From Bacillota bacterium (GTDB lineage: Bacteria; Bacillota; Clostridia; Acetivibrionales; DSM-2933): a stretch of 24,150 nt of DNA. The notes beneath the pieces are model-generated. The model was not told the origin of the DNA. It worked only from the letters and a program-made list of their open reading frames with translations, and did not search any database. The stretch spans positions 1 to 24,150 of the forward strand of contig JAUZPS010000014.1 of NCBI GenBank assembly GCA_030705945.1, read 5' to 3'. The position numbers were made by a program, and so were the translations under genes. Positions within the stretch are counted from its first letter, which is position 1. Every line of letters begins with the position of its first letter. Positions 1 to 7,638 of this stretch are shown piece after piece.

Positions 1-173
1 CGTCTTTCGCATTATAAATTAAATAAATTAGAACGTGTATTGACAATCTCTCTCCTTGCATAAAGTTGCAGATCTTAAATGGGGGGAATTAGTTTTTATA
101 AATTCTAATGAATAAAAAATAAAATTTTAGTATTTGCAAAATATTGTTAATTGGGTAATATAATATTTAGCAC

Positions 174-202
174 TTTACATTATATTGATTCTTTTGTATA
201 AT
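174..202 (+). promoter_or_regulatory. Sigma-A promoter of the ImmA-like gene
   Basis: TTTACA at 174-179 and TATAAT at 197-202 are separated by exactly 17 bp, close to the housekeeping sigma-A consensus. The predicted start is near 209, about 42 bases upstream of the ATG at 251. The ribosome binding site GGGAGG lies at 240-245, five bases before the ATG. Confidence 0.75.
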
Positions 203-207
203 CTAAC

Positions 208-221
208 AGAACACATGTTCT
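208..221. promoter_or_regulatory. Candidate LexA (SOS) box
   Basis: The dyad AGAACACATGTTCT matches the core of the Bacillus/clostridial LexA (DinR) consensus, GAAC-RNRY-GTTC, at every defined position. It sits directly downstream of the -10 box and covers the predicted transcription start, a position where a bound repressor would block initiation. The match is seen in the sequence; LexA control is inferred. Confidence 0.6.
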
Positions 222-250
222 ATTATTGAATTACAACACGGGAGGCCTAT

Positions 251-1240
251 ATGAACTTAACTAGTCAGATAGATAATTATACAATAGAGCAAATACCATC
301 TTATCGCAGACAATATATAGAATCGGTCGTCAGTCAGTTTCTTATTTCCTACTCTATTTTAAAATGGCCCGTCGATTGTGTTAAACTTCTAAAAAAAATA
401 TGCGACAGCAATTCAATGCCCCTTCAGATCGCTACAGTTTCTAATGTCAGTGACAATTTTGACGCTGTCTCAATATTTAATGAAAGAGATAACAGTTTTC
501 AGATAATTCTTAACAACAATAAAATTAATTACCCTTTTCAGGAATCAAAAGATAGAAGACTCAATTTTACAATAGCTCACGAGCTTGGACATATTTTTTT
601 AGGGCACCTTACAATTAGTGACAAGTTAAAAACTGAACAGGAAAGATATATCGAAGATCTTGAAGCAAACGAATTTGCAAGTAAACTGCTGATGCCGCAA
701 AGAATCCTTCTGAATTGTAACTTTTCTTCCGTGTACGATGTAGCGGATTTCTTTAATGTTTCAATATCCGCCTTATCAACTAGAATGCATGTGCTAAGAC
801 GCCTCGATTTATTAAACTCCAACAAAGGCATTGTATGCAAGGTGTGCGGCAATTCTGACAGAGGTTACTCATCCAAATATTGTATGATTTGCGGCAGCAA
901 ATGGGAAGAGAATGAGAGCGGCATCCTAAAGACACATTACACCGGAATTGAAGTTAACAGCAATGGTGAAGCTATAACCTGCCCAAAATGCGATGATGAC
1001 AGCTATTATTCTCTCAGCAGCAATTGCTCAAATTGTGGGGCTCTTATTATAAACACATGTTGCAATGTACGTAAAAGCAATTGCAATTATCATAGCCAGG
1101 GCAGCAGCAGATATTGTGAAATATGTGGCAGCAAGACAAGCTTTTTCGTACTGGGATATTTAAAACCATGGTATGAAGAACAGTCTATGATGTTAGCAGA
1201 TGCTGTAGCAGAAGGCGCTATGGAATGTATTTCTATATAA
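251..1240 (+). CDS. ImmA/IrrE-family metallopeptidase with zinc-ribbon tail
   Basis: A 329-residue protein. The N-terminal half is an ImmA/IrrE-type (DUF955/M78-like) zinc protease: the HELGH motif gives H110, E111 and H114, and the third ligand probably comes from the EANEFA stretch at 138-143. Family members cleave or inactivate repressors (ImmA on ICEBs1 ImmR; Deinococcus IrrE on DdrO). The C-terminal half carries three cysteine clusters typical of zinc ribbons: C196/C199 with C211/C214, C244/C247 with C259/C262, and C270/C271/C278 with C289/C292. There is no signal peptide or membrane segment, so it should be cytoplasmic. No XRE-type repressor partner lies beside it in the window, although the region upstream of base 1 is unseen. 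It is the only plus-strand gene. Its target is unknown; a DNA-damage-linked role is suggested by the LexA-like box over its promoter. Confidence 0.85.
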   Translation: MNLTSQIDNYTIEQIPSYRRQYIESVVSQFLISYSILKWPVDCVKLLKKICDSNSMPLQIATVSNVSDNFDAVSIFNERDNSFQIILNNNKINYPFQESKDRRLNFTIAHELGHIFLGHLTISDKLKTEQERYIEDLEANEFASKLLMPQRILLNCNFSSVYDVADFFNVSISALSTRMHVLRRLDLLNSNKGIVCKVCGNSDRGYSSKYCMICGSKWEENESGILKTHYTGIEVNSNGEAITCPKCDDDSYYSLSSNCSNCGALIINTCCNVRKSNCNYHSQGSSRYCEICGSKTSFFVLGYLKPWYEEQSMMLADAVAEGAMECISI

Positions 1241-1310
1241 ACCGCATTTTATACATATATACACGCAAATAATGATTTTAACATATATTCTCATATTTCA
1301 TAAATCGGCC

Positions 1311-2498
1311 TTATGATATGAACTCCCTCAGTACCCCAGCTAAGCGTTTCAACCCTTCAACTATCCTATCTTCCGGCATATTGGAGAAATTTAATCTTAA
1401 TGTATTTTCTCTGCCGCCATTTGGGAAGAATGACCCGCCCGGTACAAAAGCTACATTTTTTTTCAGGCTTTTTTCAAGAACATCTCTGGCATTTATATTG
1501 GGAGGAAGTTCAACCCATGCGAACAATCCACCCTTTGGTCGTGTAAAGGTTACTGTTTCAGGAAACTCATCTTCCATTATCTTAACAGCTAAGTCCCTTC
1601 GAATCTTATAAACTGAGCGTATCTTTGAAATGTGATCGTCAATTGAATATAATTCAAGATACTTGGCAATCTCCATCTGAGCTATTGTATTGCATTGCAG
1701 GTCAGCCCCCTGTTTAACAAGAACATATTTAGAAATAATACCTTTGTCTCCTGCAACCCAACCGATCCTATAACCGGGACAGAATATTTTTGAAAATGTG
1801 CCAAGACAGATTACACAGCCTATTTCGTCAAATGACTTTAACGATGGCATCGCGTCGCCTTCAAACCTTAGTTCTCCATAAGGATTATCTTCGATGATTA
1901 TAACCTCATGTTTCATAGCTGCTTTAACAACCAATTCTCTTCTTTCAAGACTCCATGTCCTTCCTGTAGGATTTTGAAAATCAGGGATAGTATAAATTAA
2001 TTTGACATTCTTAGTATTTTCAAGAATTTTTTCCAGCTCCTCAGGAATCATACCCTCATCATCTGTAGGAACTTCAATAAATTCACAACTATATGCCTTA
2101 AAAGCGCTGATGGCAGCAAGATAAGTAGGACTTTCGCACAGGACAACATCACCTTCATTTAGAAATACCTTCCCTGAAAGATCTAAAGCTTGCTGGGATC
2201 CATGCGTAAGCAGAATCTCATCTGCTTCAAAACCTGTCCCCAGACCCTTGTTCATCCTCTGAGCAATCCATTCCCTTAAGGGAGCAAAGCCCTCTGTTGT
2301 TGTATACTGCAATGCTTTAGTACCATTCTCTTCAAGAACAATTTTGTTAACCGCCATTATCTCTTTTATTGGAAAAAGCTCCGGCGCCGGCAATCCGCCT
2401 GCAAATGAAATCACTTCGGGCCTCTCGGTTACCTTGAGTATTTCTCTTATCTCCGATGCTTTCAGTTGAGCCATCCTATTTGCAAATTTGAATTCCAT
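1311..2498 (-). CDS. PLP-dependent class I/II aminotransferase (LysN/2-aminoadipate type)
   Basis: A 395-residue fold-type I aminotransferase, of the group often annotated as 2-aminoadipate or MocR-like transaminase. Visible cofactor residues are N176 in the FQNPTG motif, D204 and Y207 in EDNPYGEL, the Schiff-base lysine K237 in GTFSK, and the substrate-carboxylate arginine R368 in TLRLNF. The ATG at 2498 is chosen because GAGGAGG lies about eight bases upstream; a start at 2528 would put that site inside the gene. It is strikingly similar throughout to the aminotransferase half of the MocR regulator just upstream on the same strand, for example the shared TTEGF/PTEGF, NPTG/NPSG and TFSK segments, so the two look like paralogues. 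The exact amino-acid substrate cannot be told. It may be co-transcribed with the regulator or use its own promoter at 2539-2567. Confidence 0.85.
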   Translation of the reverse strand: MEFKFANRMAQLKASEIREILKVTERPEVISFAGGLPAPELFPIKEIMAVNKIVLEENGTKALQYTTTEGFAPLREWIAQRMNKGLGTGFEADEILLTHGSQQALDLSGKVFLNEGDVVLCESPTYLAAISAFKAYSCEFIEVPTDDEGMIPEELEKILENTKNVKLIYTIPDFQNPTGRTWSLERRELVVKAAMKHEVIIIEDNPYGELRFEGDAMPSLKSFDEIGCVICLGTFSKIFCPGYRIGWVAGDKGIISKYVLVKQGADLQCNTIAQMEIAKYLELYSIDDHISKIRSVYKIRRDLAVKIMEDEFPETVTFTRPKGGLFAWVELPPNINARDVLEKSLKKNVAFVPGGSFFPNGGRENTLRLNFSNMPEDRIVEGLKRLAGVLREFIS

Positions 2499-2538
2499 AA
2501 AGTATACCTCCTCGGGCAGATGAAACATTTTAGACAGA

Positions 2539-2567
2539 TCTATAGATAACTAATAACTAATAACCAA
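2539..2567 (-). promoter_or_regulatory. Possible promoter of the aminotransferase gene
   Basis: On the minus strand TTGGTT (2562-2567) and TATAGA (2539-2544) are 17 bp apart. The spacer is itself made of tandem GTTATTA units. The predicted start would be near 2532, about 34 bases before the ATG. The elements are only moderately close to consensus. Confidence 0.4.
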
Positions 2568-2618
2568 TAACTAGTAAACGATCAATAACTAGTAAACAAT
2601 CAAAAACTATCAAACTAT
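2548..2618. repeat. Short tandem repeats between the MocR and aminotransferase genes
   Basis: Two nested arrays are visible. At about 2548-2570 there are 7-bp units of the form ATAACTA/ATAACCA. At 2565-2618 there are three 18-bp units: CAATAACTAGTAAACGAT, CAATAACTAGTAAACAAT and a diverged third copy starting at 2601. The third copy runs into the stop codon of the regulator gene. The 7-bp array overlaps the spacer of the possible promoter at 2539-2567. Confidence 0.8.
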
Positions 2619-4124
2619 TGGATTAATCTCCATATCAATATAGGCTTCACTACTAACTTTATTTTGAGCCAAATCCTTTATAGCCTCACAAAGTCTACTG
2701 ATTCCAGGCTTTATATCTTTTACTGGAGCATAAGTAAAGTTCAATCTTATGTGGTCGTCCCCCTGATCAGAGGTAAAGAAAGAAGTTCCCGGAACAAATA
2801 CAACTTTTCTTTCAGCAGCTTTGGATACAAGTTCCGAAGCGCTTACACCTTGAGGAAGTTTGCACCATATATAGTAGCCGCCTTTTGGAGTATTCCATAT
2901 CAAGTCGGATGGAGCGTATTTGGAAAGAGCATCGAGCATAACATCTCTTTTAAGCTTATACTCTCGACAAACCTTAATCATATGAGCTTCAAGACCTCCA
3001 TTAGTAATGAATCTCTCTATTATCCACTGAGATAAACTACTAGAATGCAAATCAATAATTTGCTTTGCTGCCGCAACTCTTTTGATTATCCTTTTGTGAG
3101 CCACCATCCACCCTAATCTTAAGCCTGCGTAAACGTTTTTTGAAAAAGTGCTGAGGTAAATAACATACCCGTTGTTATCCATGGACTTTAGAATTGGCAG
3201 CTGATGTCCCTCGTAACAAAGCTCTCCGTAAGCATCGTCCTCCATAATAAGAACCTTATATGTATTTGCCAATTCAATAATACGTCTTCTTCTTTCAAGC
3301 CCCATATCAACACCTGACGGGTTTTGATAAGTAGGCATTGTATAAATAAGTTTTGGTCTGTACCTATGTAAAAGTTGTTCCAAAACATCAATTTTCATTC
3401 CCTTGTCATCAATGGGCACTCCTATAACTCTTGCTCCCGTAGCCTTAAACGCTTGGATTGCCGGAAAAAATGACGGTTCCTCCACTACAACAATATCTCC
3501 TGGATCAAGAATAACTCTGGATATAATGTCAATACCTTGCTGAGAGCCTGAAAGTAAAATTACATCTTCATACCTGCAATACACACCTCTTCTGCGCATC
3601 AAGCCGCATAAAGCTTCCCGAAGTGTTGTGAAACCTTCAGTAGGAGTATGAAACAAAGCTCTGAAATCTTTTTTCTCCAACAACTCCTGTTCAATTCCTT
3701 CAAAGGCCTCAATAGGACCACTTTCAGGCGCCGCAATCCCTGTAGCAAAAGAAATAACATCCTTTCGGCTGGCAAGGGTGAGTAACTCCTTGACAAAAAA
3801 GGAGTCAAAGCCATTTGAGTACTGGCTGAAAATCTGATTCCAGATTGGCTCCTGGGCTTCATTCTGAGGATCTGAATCCCCCTGAATATCAGAGAGGACT
3901 ACAGTTCCAGCTCCAACCCTTGAGCCCACCAATCCCTCTGCTTTTAGCTCTCTATAAGCGTTTAGGATTGTACTTCTATTAACTCCAAGGCTTTGGGCGA
4001 ATTTTCTTTCAGGCGGAAGCCTGTATCCCGGTAAAAGTTCCCCCGACAAAATTTGCCGCCGTATTTGTTCAAAAATCTGAATATAAAAGGGCTCATTACT
4101 TTCTTTGTCAATTAAAATCCTCAA
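2610..4124 (-). CDS. MocR/PdxR-family regulator (GntR wHTH + aminotransferase domain)
   Basis: About 504 residues, the usual MocR size. Residues 10-75 form a GntR-type winged helix (RLPPERKFAQSLGVNRSTI, then GLVGSRVGAGTVV). After a linker comes a full class I aminotransferase fold with N268 (YQNPSG), D296/Y299 (EDDAYGEL), the PLP lysine K329 (STFSK) and R460 (HIRLNF). MocR proteins use PLP or its adducts as effectors, and often regulate vitamin B6 or amino-acid metabolism. The start is set as TTG at 4124 because AGGTG lies six to seven bases upstream; a GTG at 4133 is also in frame but overlaps that site. A sigma-A promoter and palindrome lie directly upstream, suggesting autoregulation. The likely target is the aminotransferase gene downstream. 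No pdxS/pdxT or other B6 gene is present. Confidence 0.85.
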   Translation of the reverse strand: MRILIDKESNEPFYIQIFEQIRRQILSGELLPGYRLPPERKFAQSLGVNRSTILNAYRELKAEGLVGSRVGAGTVVLSDIQGDSDPQNEAQEPIWNQIFSQYSNGFDSFFVKELLTLASRKDVISFATGIAAPESGPIEAFEGIEQELLEKKDFRALFHTPTEGFTTLREALCGLMRRRGVYCRYEDVILLSGSQQGIDIISRVILDPGDIVVVEEPSFFPAIQAFKATGARVIGVPIDDKGMKIDVLEQLLHRYRPKLIYTMPTYQNPSGVDMGLERRRRIIELANTYKVLIMEDDAYGELCYEGHQLPILKSMDNNGYVIYLSTFSKNVYAGLRLGWMVAHKRIIKRVAAAKQIIDLHSSSLSQWIIERFITNGGLEAHMIKVCREYKLKRDVMLDALSKYAPSDLIWNTPKGGYYIWCKLPQGVSASELVSKAAERKVVFVPGTSFFTSDQGDDHIRLNFTYAPVKDIKPGISRLCEAIKDLAQNKVSSEAYIDMEINPIV

Positions 4125-4136
4125 CCAAATCACCTC

Positions 4137-4152
4137 ATTGGATTAATCCAAT
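4137..4152. promoter_or_regulatory. Perfect 16-bp palindrome, candidate MocR operator
   Basis: ATTGGATTAATCCAAT is a perfect palindrome between the -10 box and the start codon of the MocR gene. It overlaps the predicted start point near 4149. A further ATCCAAT half-site lies at 4186-4192, exactly 40 bp from the matching half at 4146-4152, just upstream of the -35. MocR proteins such as GabR bind widely spaced half-sites, so the geometry is plausible. Binding is inferred. Confidence 0.55.
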
Positions 4153-4155
4153 TTC

Positions 4156-4184
4156 ATTATAATCCTCAAATCGTTAGGTAACAA
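4156..4184 (-). promoter_or_regulatory. Sigma-A promoter of the MocR gene
   Basis: On the minus strand TTGTTA (4179-4184) and TATAAT (4156-4161) are separated by 17 bp, close to consensus. The predicted start falls inside the palindrome at 4137-4152. Confidence 0.75.
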
Positions 4185-4273
4185 CATCCAATTCTATATT
4201 ATTTTTACCATCCAAATAGCAAAAACAACATAAATATTCACAAATAAATGCAGCTATAAGGTGATTTTGAATT

Positions 4274-4371
4274 AGGTAGTATCAAAAAATAAACTGGTCA
4301 ACTGGGAGTTTCAAAAACTTGATATAATGGTTTTTCATCATACAAAACTTGAACAAGGAATTTTTTGAAAC
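4274..4371 (+). repeat. 98-bp repeat, left copy (inverted partner at 15292-15389)
   Basis: The sequence from AGGTAGTATC to TTTTTTGAAAC matches the reverse complement of 15292-15389 over 98 bp with only two mismatches. It lies between the last gene of the Pel-like operon and the MocR gene. It contains a 14-bp inverted repeat, GGGAGTTTCAAAAA at 4304-4317 and its complement at 4362-4375, separated by 44 bp. It also carries TGATATAAT (4320-4328), an extended -10 motif, pointing rightwards. The rest of the 4185-4436 gap shows no gene. Confidence 0.95.
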
Positions 4372-4436
4372 TCCCTTAAATCAAGGTTTTACGAAATATC
4401 TTCATTCATTACTATCATCATTGATTACATCTATTT

Positions 4437-5117
4437 CTACGCGGCATAATCCCCGTTATAATTAACCAATACCGCATTATCTACTCCGTCAATTGATGAA
4501 ATACCCTCCATAAAGGAAGTATTGTTATCCTTCAACTTTATTTCAATAGTCAATTCAACTTTATTCTTTGACTCTGTGCGCGATTTCAACTTATAATTCA
4601 GGTTTTTCAATTCTTCCTCAACCAGTTTATTAGCTGACTTATTATGGTGTATTATCAGCAAAAATGATATTTGTTGGAATCTAAGCTTATTCATGATGAT
4701 TAATATCATACCAATGAAAAGCGAACCTATAATTGAAATGATGTATAGTCCTGCTCCGGATGATATTCCTACAGAAATAGCCCAGAACATAAAAACTATA
4801 TCCATAGGATCCTTAATCGCTGTCCTGAACCTGACGATACTGAGCGCGCCCACCATTCCCAACGATAACGTAATATTTGAGCTGATCGTCGCAATAATCA
4901 AAAATGTTATTACCGACATCAATATCAAGGATACATTATAGCTGTGGCTGTAGACAACGCCACGAAAAGTCTTTTTATATATATAGAAAATAAACAATGC
5001 TACTAAAAACGAAATAATCAATCCTATCATAATTTCCGCCAGTGACATCCTTGAAAAGTCACTTAATTTTAAAACGCTTTTTTTAATAATATCATTGAAC
5101 CCCAATGCTTTATCCAT
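4437..5117 (-). CDS. DUF4956 membrane protein
   Basis: A 226-residue integral membrane protein of the DUF4956 family. Hydrophobic segments lie at about 27-47, 60-79, 84-96 and 106-143. The family hallmark is the stretch LSIVRFRTAIKDPMD at about 92-106, followed by a soluble C-terminal domain of about 80 residues that resembles a small alpha/beta (ACT- or MgtC-C-like) domain. The start ATG is preceded by AGGGGG. It begins 10 bases after the VTC-domain gene, so the two are surely co-transcribed. DUF4956 genes are commonly found next to VTC-domain and CotH genes in bacteria, as here. The biochemical role is unknown; a membrane partner for the VTC-domain enzyme is a reasonable inference. It is the last gene of the operon. 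Confidence 0.85.
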   Translation of the reverse strand: MDKALGFNDIIKKSVLKLSDFSRMSLAEIMIGLIISFLVALFIFYIYKKTFRGVVYSHSYNVSLILMSVITFLIIATISSNITLSLGMVGALSIVRFRTAIKDPMDIVFMFWAISVGISSGAGLYIISIIGSLFIGMILIIMNKLRFQQISFLLIIHHNKSANKLVEEELKNLNYKLKSRTESKNKVELTIEIKLKDNNTSFMEGISSIDGVDNAVLVNYNGDYAA

Positions 5118-5127
5118 ATATATCCCC

Positions 5128-5841
5128 CTATTTCATCGTTAAATCATTTAATGCTTCCCTGCACATCACATATTTTGATATGGCAGATATGTCATGACTT
5201 GTAAATTGAATCAAGTTCTTAATAAGTCCAGGTAAAAAGTCATCGTATTTTATTTCAAGTATCAACACAGACTCAGGTAATATCCGGACAGTCGCCGGTT
5301 CGCATTCAAGAATATCTATACTGTCAATTCCTGCTTCAAGCTTTTTATCAAAGGTTATCCTGACATTTCCCGCTCCAAGCAGAAAGGCCTCACGTTCATA
5401 ATCCACAATTACCTTAGGTTTCATAAGGTTGTGTCTTATTTCAAAATAGAAATTCCTTTTGAGCATATCTTGCGACTCTATTAAGAAATCTGATTTATTT
5501 TCTATCACCAGGTCATTATATTCTTGTCTTGTCAAAATCGCGGTTTCCTTGCTGATGTATTGGCCATACTTACTTTTCCTCTCCAATCTTATTTTAGAAT
5601 CACTTTTATTATAAATTCTAATTCTGTACTTTTGCCTCCTATTCACGCCTGAATTTTTCTCATAAAGTGAACTATCATAAACATCATCAAAATAAAGGCT
5701 TCTTACATGGTAGCCTTCATACTCGGGTACAAAGCTGTCCAATTCCATGAAATATTTCAGCCTTTGTTTAAGAGTGTAATACTCATGATAGTTGATATAA
5801 AATTTCAATTCATGCCTTAAATTCTTCTCCTCATATCTCAT
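5128..5841 (-). CDS. VTC-type polyphosphate polymerase domain protein
   Basis: A 237-residue protein that is almost entirely a VTC domain, the triphosphate-tunnel fold of the yeast vacuolar polyphosphate polymerase Vtc4. The tunnel-lining charged residues are visible: E11 and K13 (RHELKFYI), R47 (VRSLYFDD), R73/R75 (KYRIRIY), E87/R88/K89 (RLERKSKYG), R150 (DYERE), R161 (VRITFD) and E196/K198 (LEIKYD). It has no membrane segment, so it is presumably held at the membrane by a partner such as the DUF4956 protein that follows. It begins 11 bases after the CotH gene. Its substrate is not established: family members use nucleoside triphosphates, but polyphosphate synthesis by bacterial stand-alone versions is mostly inferred. 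Presence in a Pel-like operon is notable. Confidence 0.85.
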   Translation of the reverse strand: MRYEEKNLRHELKFYINYHEYYTLKQRLKYFMELDSFVPEYEGYHVRSLYFDDVYDSSLYEKNSGVNRRQKYRIRIYNKSDSKIRLERKSKYGQYISKETAILTRQEYNDLVIENKSDFLIESQDMLKRNFYFEIRHNLMKPKVIVDYEREAFLLGAGNVRITFDKKLEAGIDSIDILECEPATVRILPESVLILEIKYDDFLPGLIKNLIQFTSHDISAISKYVMCREALNDLTMK

Positions 5842-5852
5842 ATCATCACTTC

Positions 5853-7583
5853 CTACTCTACTGTAAAAGACTTGACTCCGAAGTAAACTTTACTGTTGTC
5901 AATATCATCAATATACTTGTCAAAAGCCATCTGTTCTTTGCCCTTACTGTTTACCGCAGTCACCCTCCAATAATATTTACCTTGAGGCGGTTTGTCAATG
6001 CTGCAATCCGTGCTGGTAAGCCCTTCTTTTTTAAAATAATCCTCAGAAAAATCCGGTTTTAAACTTACCTCCAAACAATAGGTAAGCGCATTGCCTCCAA
6101 AGTCATATGAAGAATCCCATCTAAAATTATATTTGCCCTTTATTGACTCAGGTTCTCCGAGATAAAACGGCATGGGTTTTTCAAGACTATTTAAATAGTG
6201 CTTCATGTTTAACTCAGGCAGCTCTGAAAGCCTCTTGAATTCTTTCTCAAAATCATCCACCTTACCAGGCAAATATTGTATATCCGGCATGCTGTAAACA
6301 GATTTTTTTGCAATACTATAATAGTTATCCAATAATTTATTTGTATTGGCGCGGTTTATGATTTTTTTCAATGACTTAATCTTTTCAGTAAGCTGTTTTA
6401 CATTCTCCGGATCTTTCATAAAACGCTGATAAAGGACGGAACTCCAAAAATTTGACGCCCCACCTTGCCATGGCGTTCTTTTATAAAGCATTTTACCGGA
6501 CTGTTCATACAGCCCCCATGCGCCGTCATAATCCCAAGGAAGAAAATACCAGATATCTGAGTTCATAGGGCTGTATAAGAAAAAATTCTGCGCATAAGTA
6601 TCCACATTATCAAGCAGTATATTTGCAGCAAGCCATGTAAGGTAATTATTCCTGTTAAAATGATTTTTAATTATCTCATTTATATCCTTTGAATAATCGT
6701 TTACATCGTCTAGCATCGTGAGAAGCTTTTTATGGTCCTCTCTGCCTTTTATTTCCAGGATACTCTCAAAAGCTTTTTTATCATAGCCCTCATCATCTAC
6801 ATTTTTCAACGAGTCTTCATATCTGTAAAATTCGAAATCCATTGCTTTGTATAAATATCCATTGGGATCAAGACCATGGCTTTTCAGATACTTTTTATTA
6901 ACCTGCTCAACTTGTGTGAAAAGGCCATAATCAACGAACTCAGAGCTATTATTTGTCAAATCTTTTATATGAAGATGTACAAATTGTGTTCTGCAGCTTG
7001 TAATATCAGGTATTGTTTTTAGAAAATCGAAACTCAGTTTATTGCGTATCCTCGTGATATCTGCCTGGTGTTTGTTAAGATTTATCCTACGAAGCCCTTT
7101 CCAAAGACCCGAATTGTTAAATAGCGTTATGGCATATGACTTTTGCTCAACGTCCCTTGCAGACATACCTCTTAACTGCATCACGCCATTTGCCTTATCC
7201 TGCCCAAAACCGAAATACCCTGGCTGTGGTCCCTTATCATTCCCTTCCTGCATGATAACTTCCACAGCCGGCTTTCCCCCATCTGATGTATCCTGGTCAT
7301 CATTTAATTCATCCAAAGTATAATTTCTCTCATTATCAACACTCTTTTTTATCGTCACATACAAATCCTGAACACTGTCATCGTTATCCTTTAAATACAC
7401 CCTTGGATTATCTTTAATATCAAGGTTGTTCATTTCCGTCAAACCATCTGGATTTCCGTCACTGTATCTGCTGGTTACTGTCGCATCTCTATTGTAAATT
7501 ATAATACACCCTAAAAGTGTAATTACGCATATTATTATAAATATCGATAACGGTATAAACTGCTTTCTATTAGAATTCGCCAT
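5853..7583 (-). CDS. Membrane-anchored CotH-kinase family protein
   Basis: A 576-residue protein with an N-terminal membrane anchor at about 9-30 and an extracellular remainder. Residues about 65-430 are CotH-like: the region FFLY (from about 334) followed by FLPWDYDGAWG (about 347-357) gives the aspartates D351 and D353 expected to bind metal and ATP. CotH of Bacillus is a spore-coat protein kinase; secreted homologues also occur in clostridia and cellulosomal proteins. The C-terminal 100 residues look like an Ig/FnIII-type fold (YYWRVTAVNSKGKEQ). The ATG at 7583 is preceded by AGAGG with a six-base spacer; an upstream TTG at 7604 is less likely. It lies 55 bases after the hydrolase gene and 11 before the VTC gene. 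Whether it phosphorylates protein or polysaccharide is unknown. Confidence 0.8.
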   Translation of the reverse strand: MANSNRKQFIPLSIFIIICVITLLGCIIIYNRDATVTSRYSDGNPDGLTEMNNLDIKDNPRVYLKDNDDSVQDLYVTIKKSVDNERNYTLDELNDDQDTSDGGKPAVEVIMQEGNDKGPQPGYFGFGQDKANGVMQLRGMSARDVEQKSYAITLFNNSGLWKGLRRINLNKHQADITRIRNKLSFDFLKTIPDITSCRTQFVHLHIKDLTNNSSEFVDYGLFTQVEQVNKKYLKSHGLDPNGYLYKAMDFEFYRYEDSLKNVDDEGYDKKAFESILEIKGREDHKKLLTMLDDVNDYSKDINEIIKNHFNRNNYLTWLAANILLDNVDTYAQNFFLYSPMNSDIWYFLPWDYDGAWGLYEQSGKMLYKRTPWQGGASNFWSSVLYQRFMKDPENVKQLTEKIKSLKKIINRANTNKLLDNYYSIAKKSVYSMPDIQYLPGKVDDFEKEFKRLSELPELNMKHYLNSLEKPMPFYLGEPESIKGKYNFRWDSSYDFGGNALTYCLEVSLKPDFSEDYFKKEGLTSTDCSIDKPPQGKYYWRVTAVNSKGKEQMAFDKYIDDIDNSKVYFGVKSFTVE

Positions 7584-7638
7584 TATAAACCTCTTTTCAA
7601 GCAAACAATTTGATTCCCAGATTAAAATAAATTTATTT

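Noticed and set aside
31..42. Second LexA-like site near the window start (GAACGTGTATTG)
   Set aside because: Only the left half fits; the right half lacks GTTC.
2565..2618. Regularly spaced 18-bp repeats as a CRISPR array
   Set aside because: The units are directly tandem, without spacers, and only three in number.
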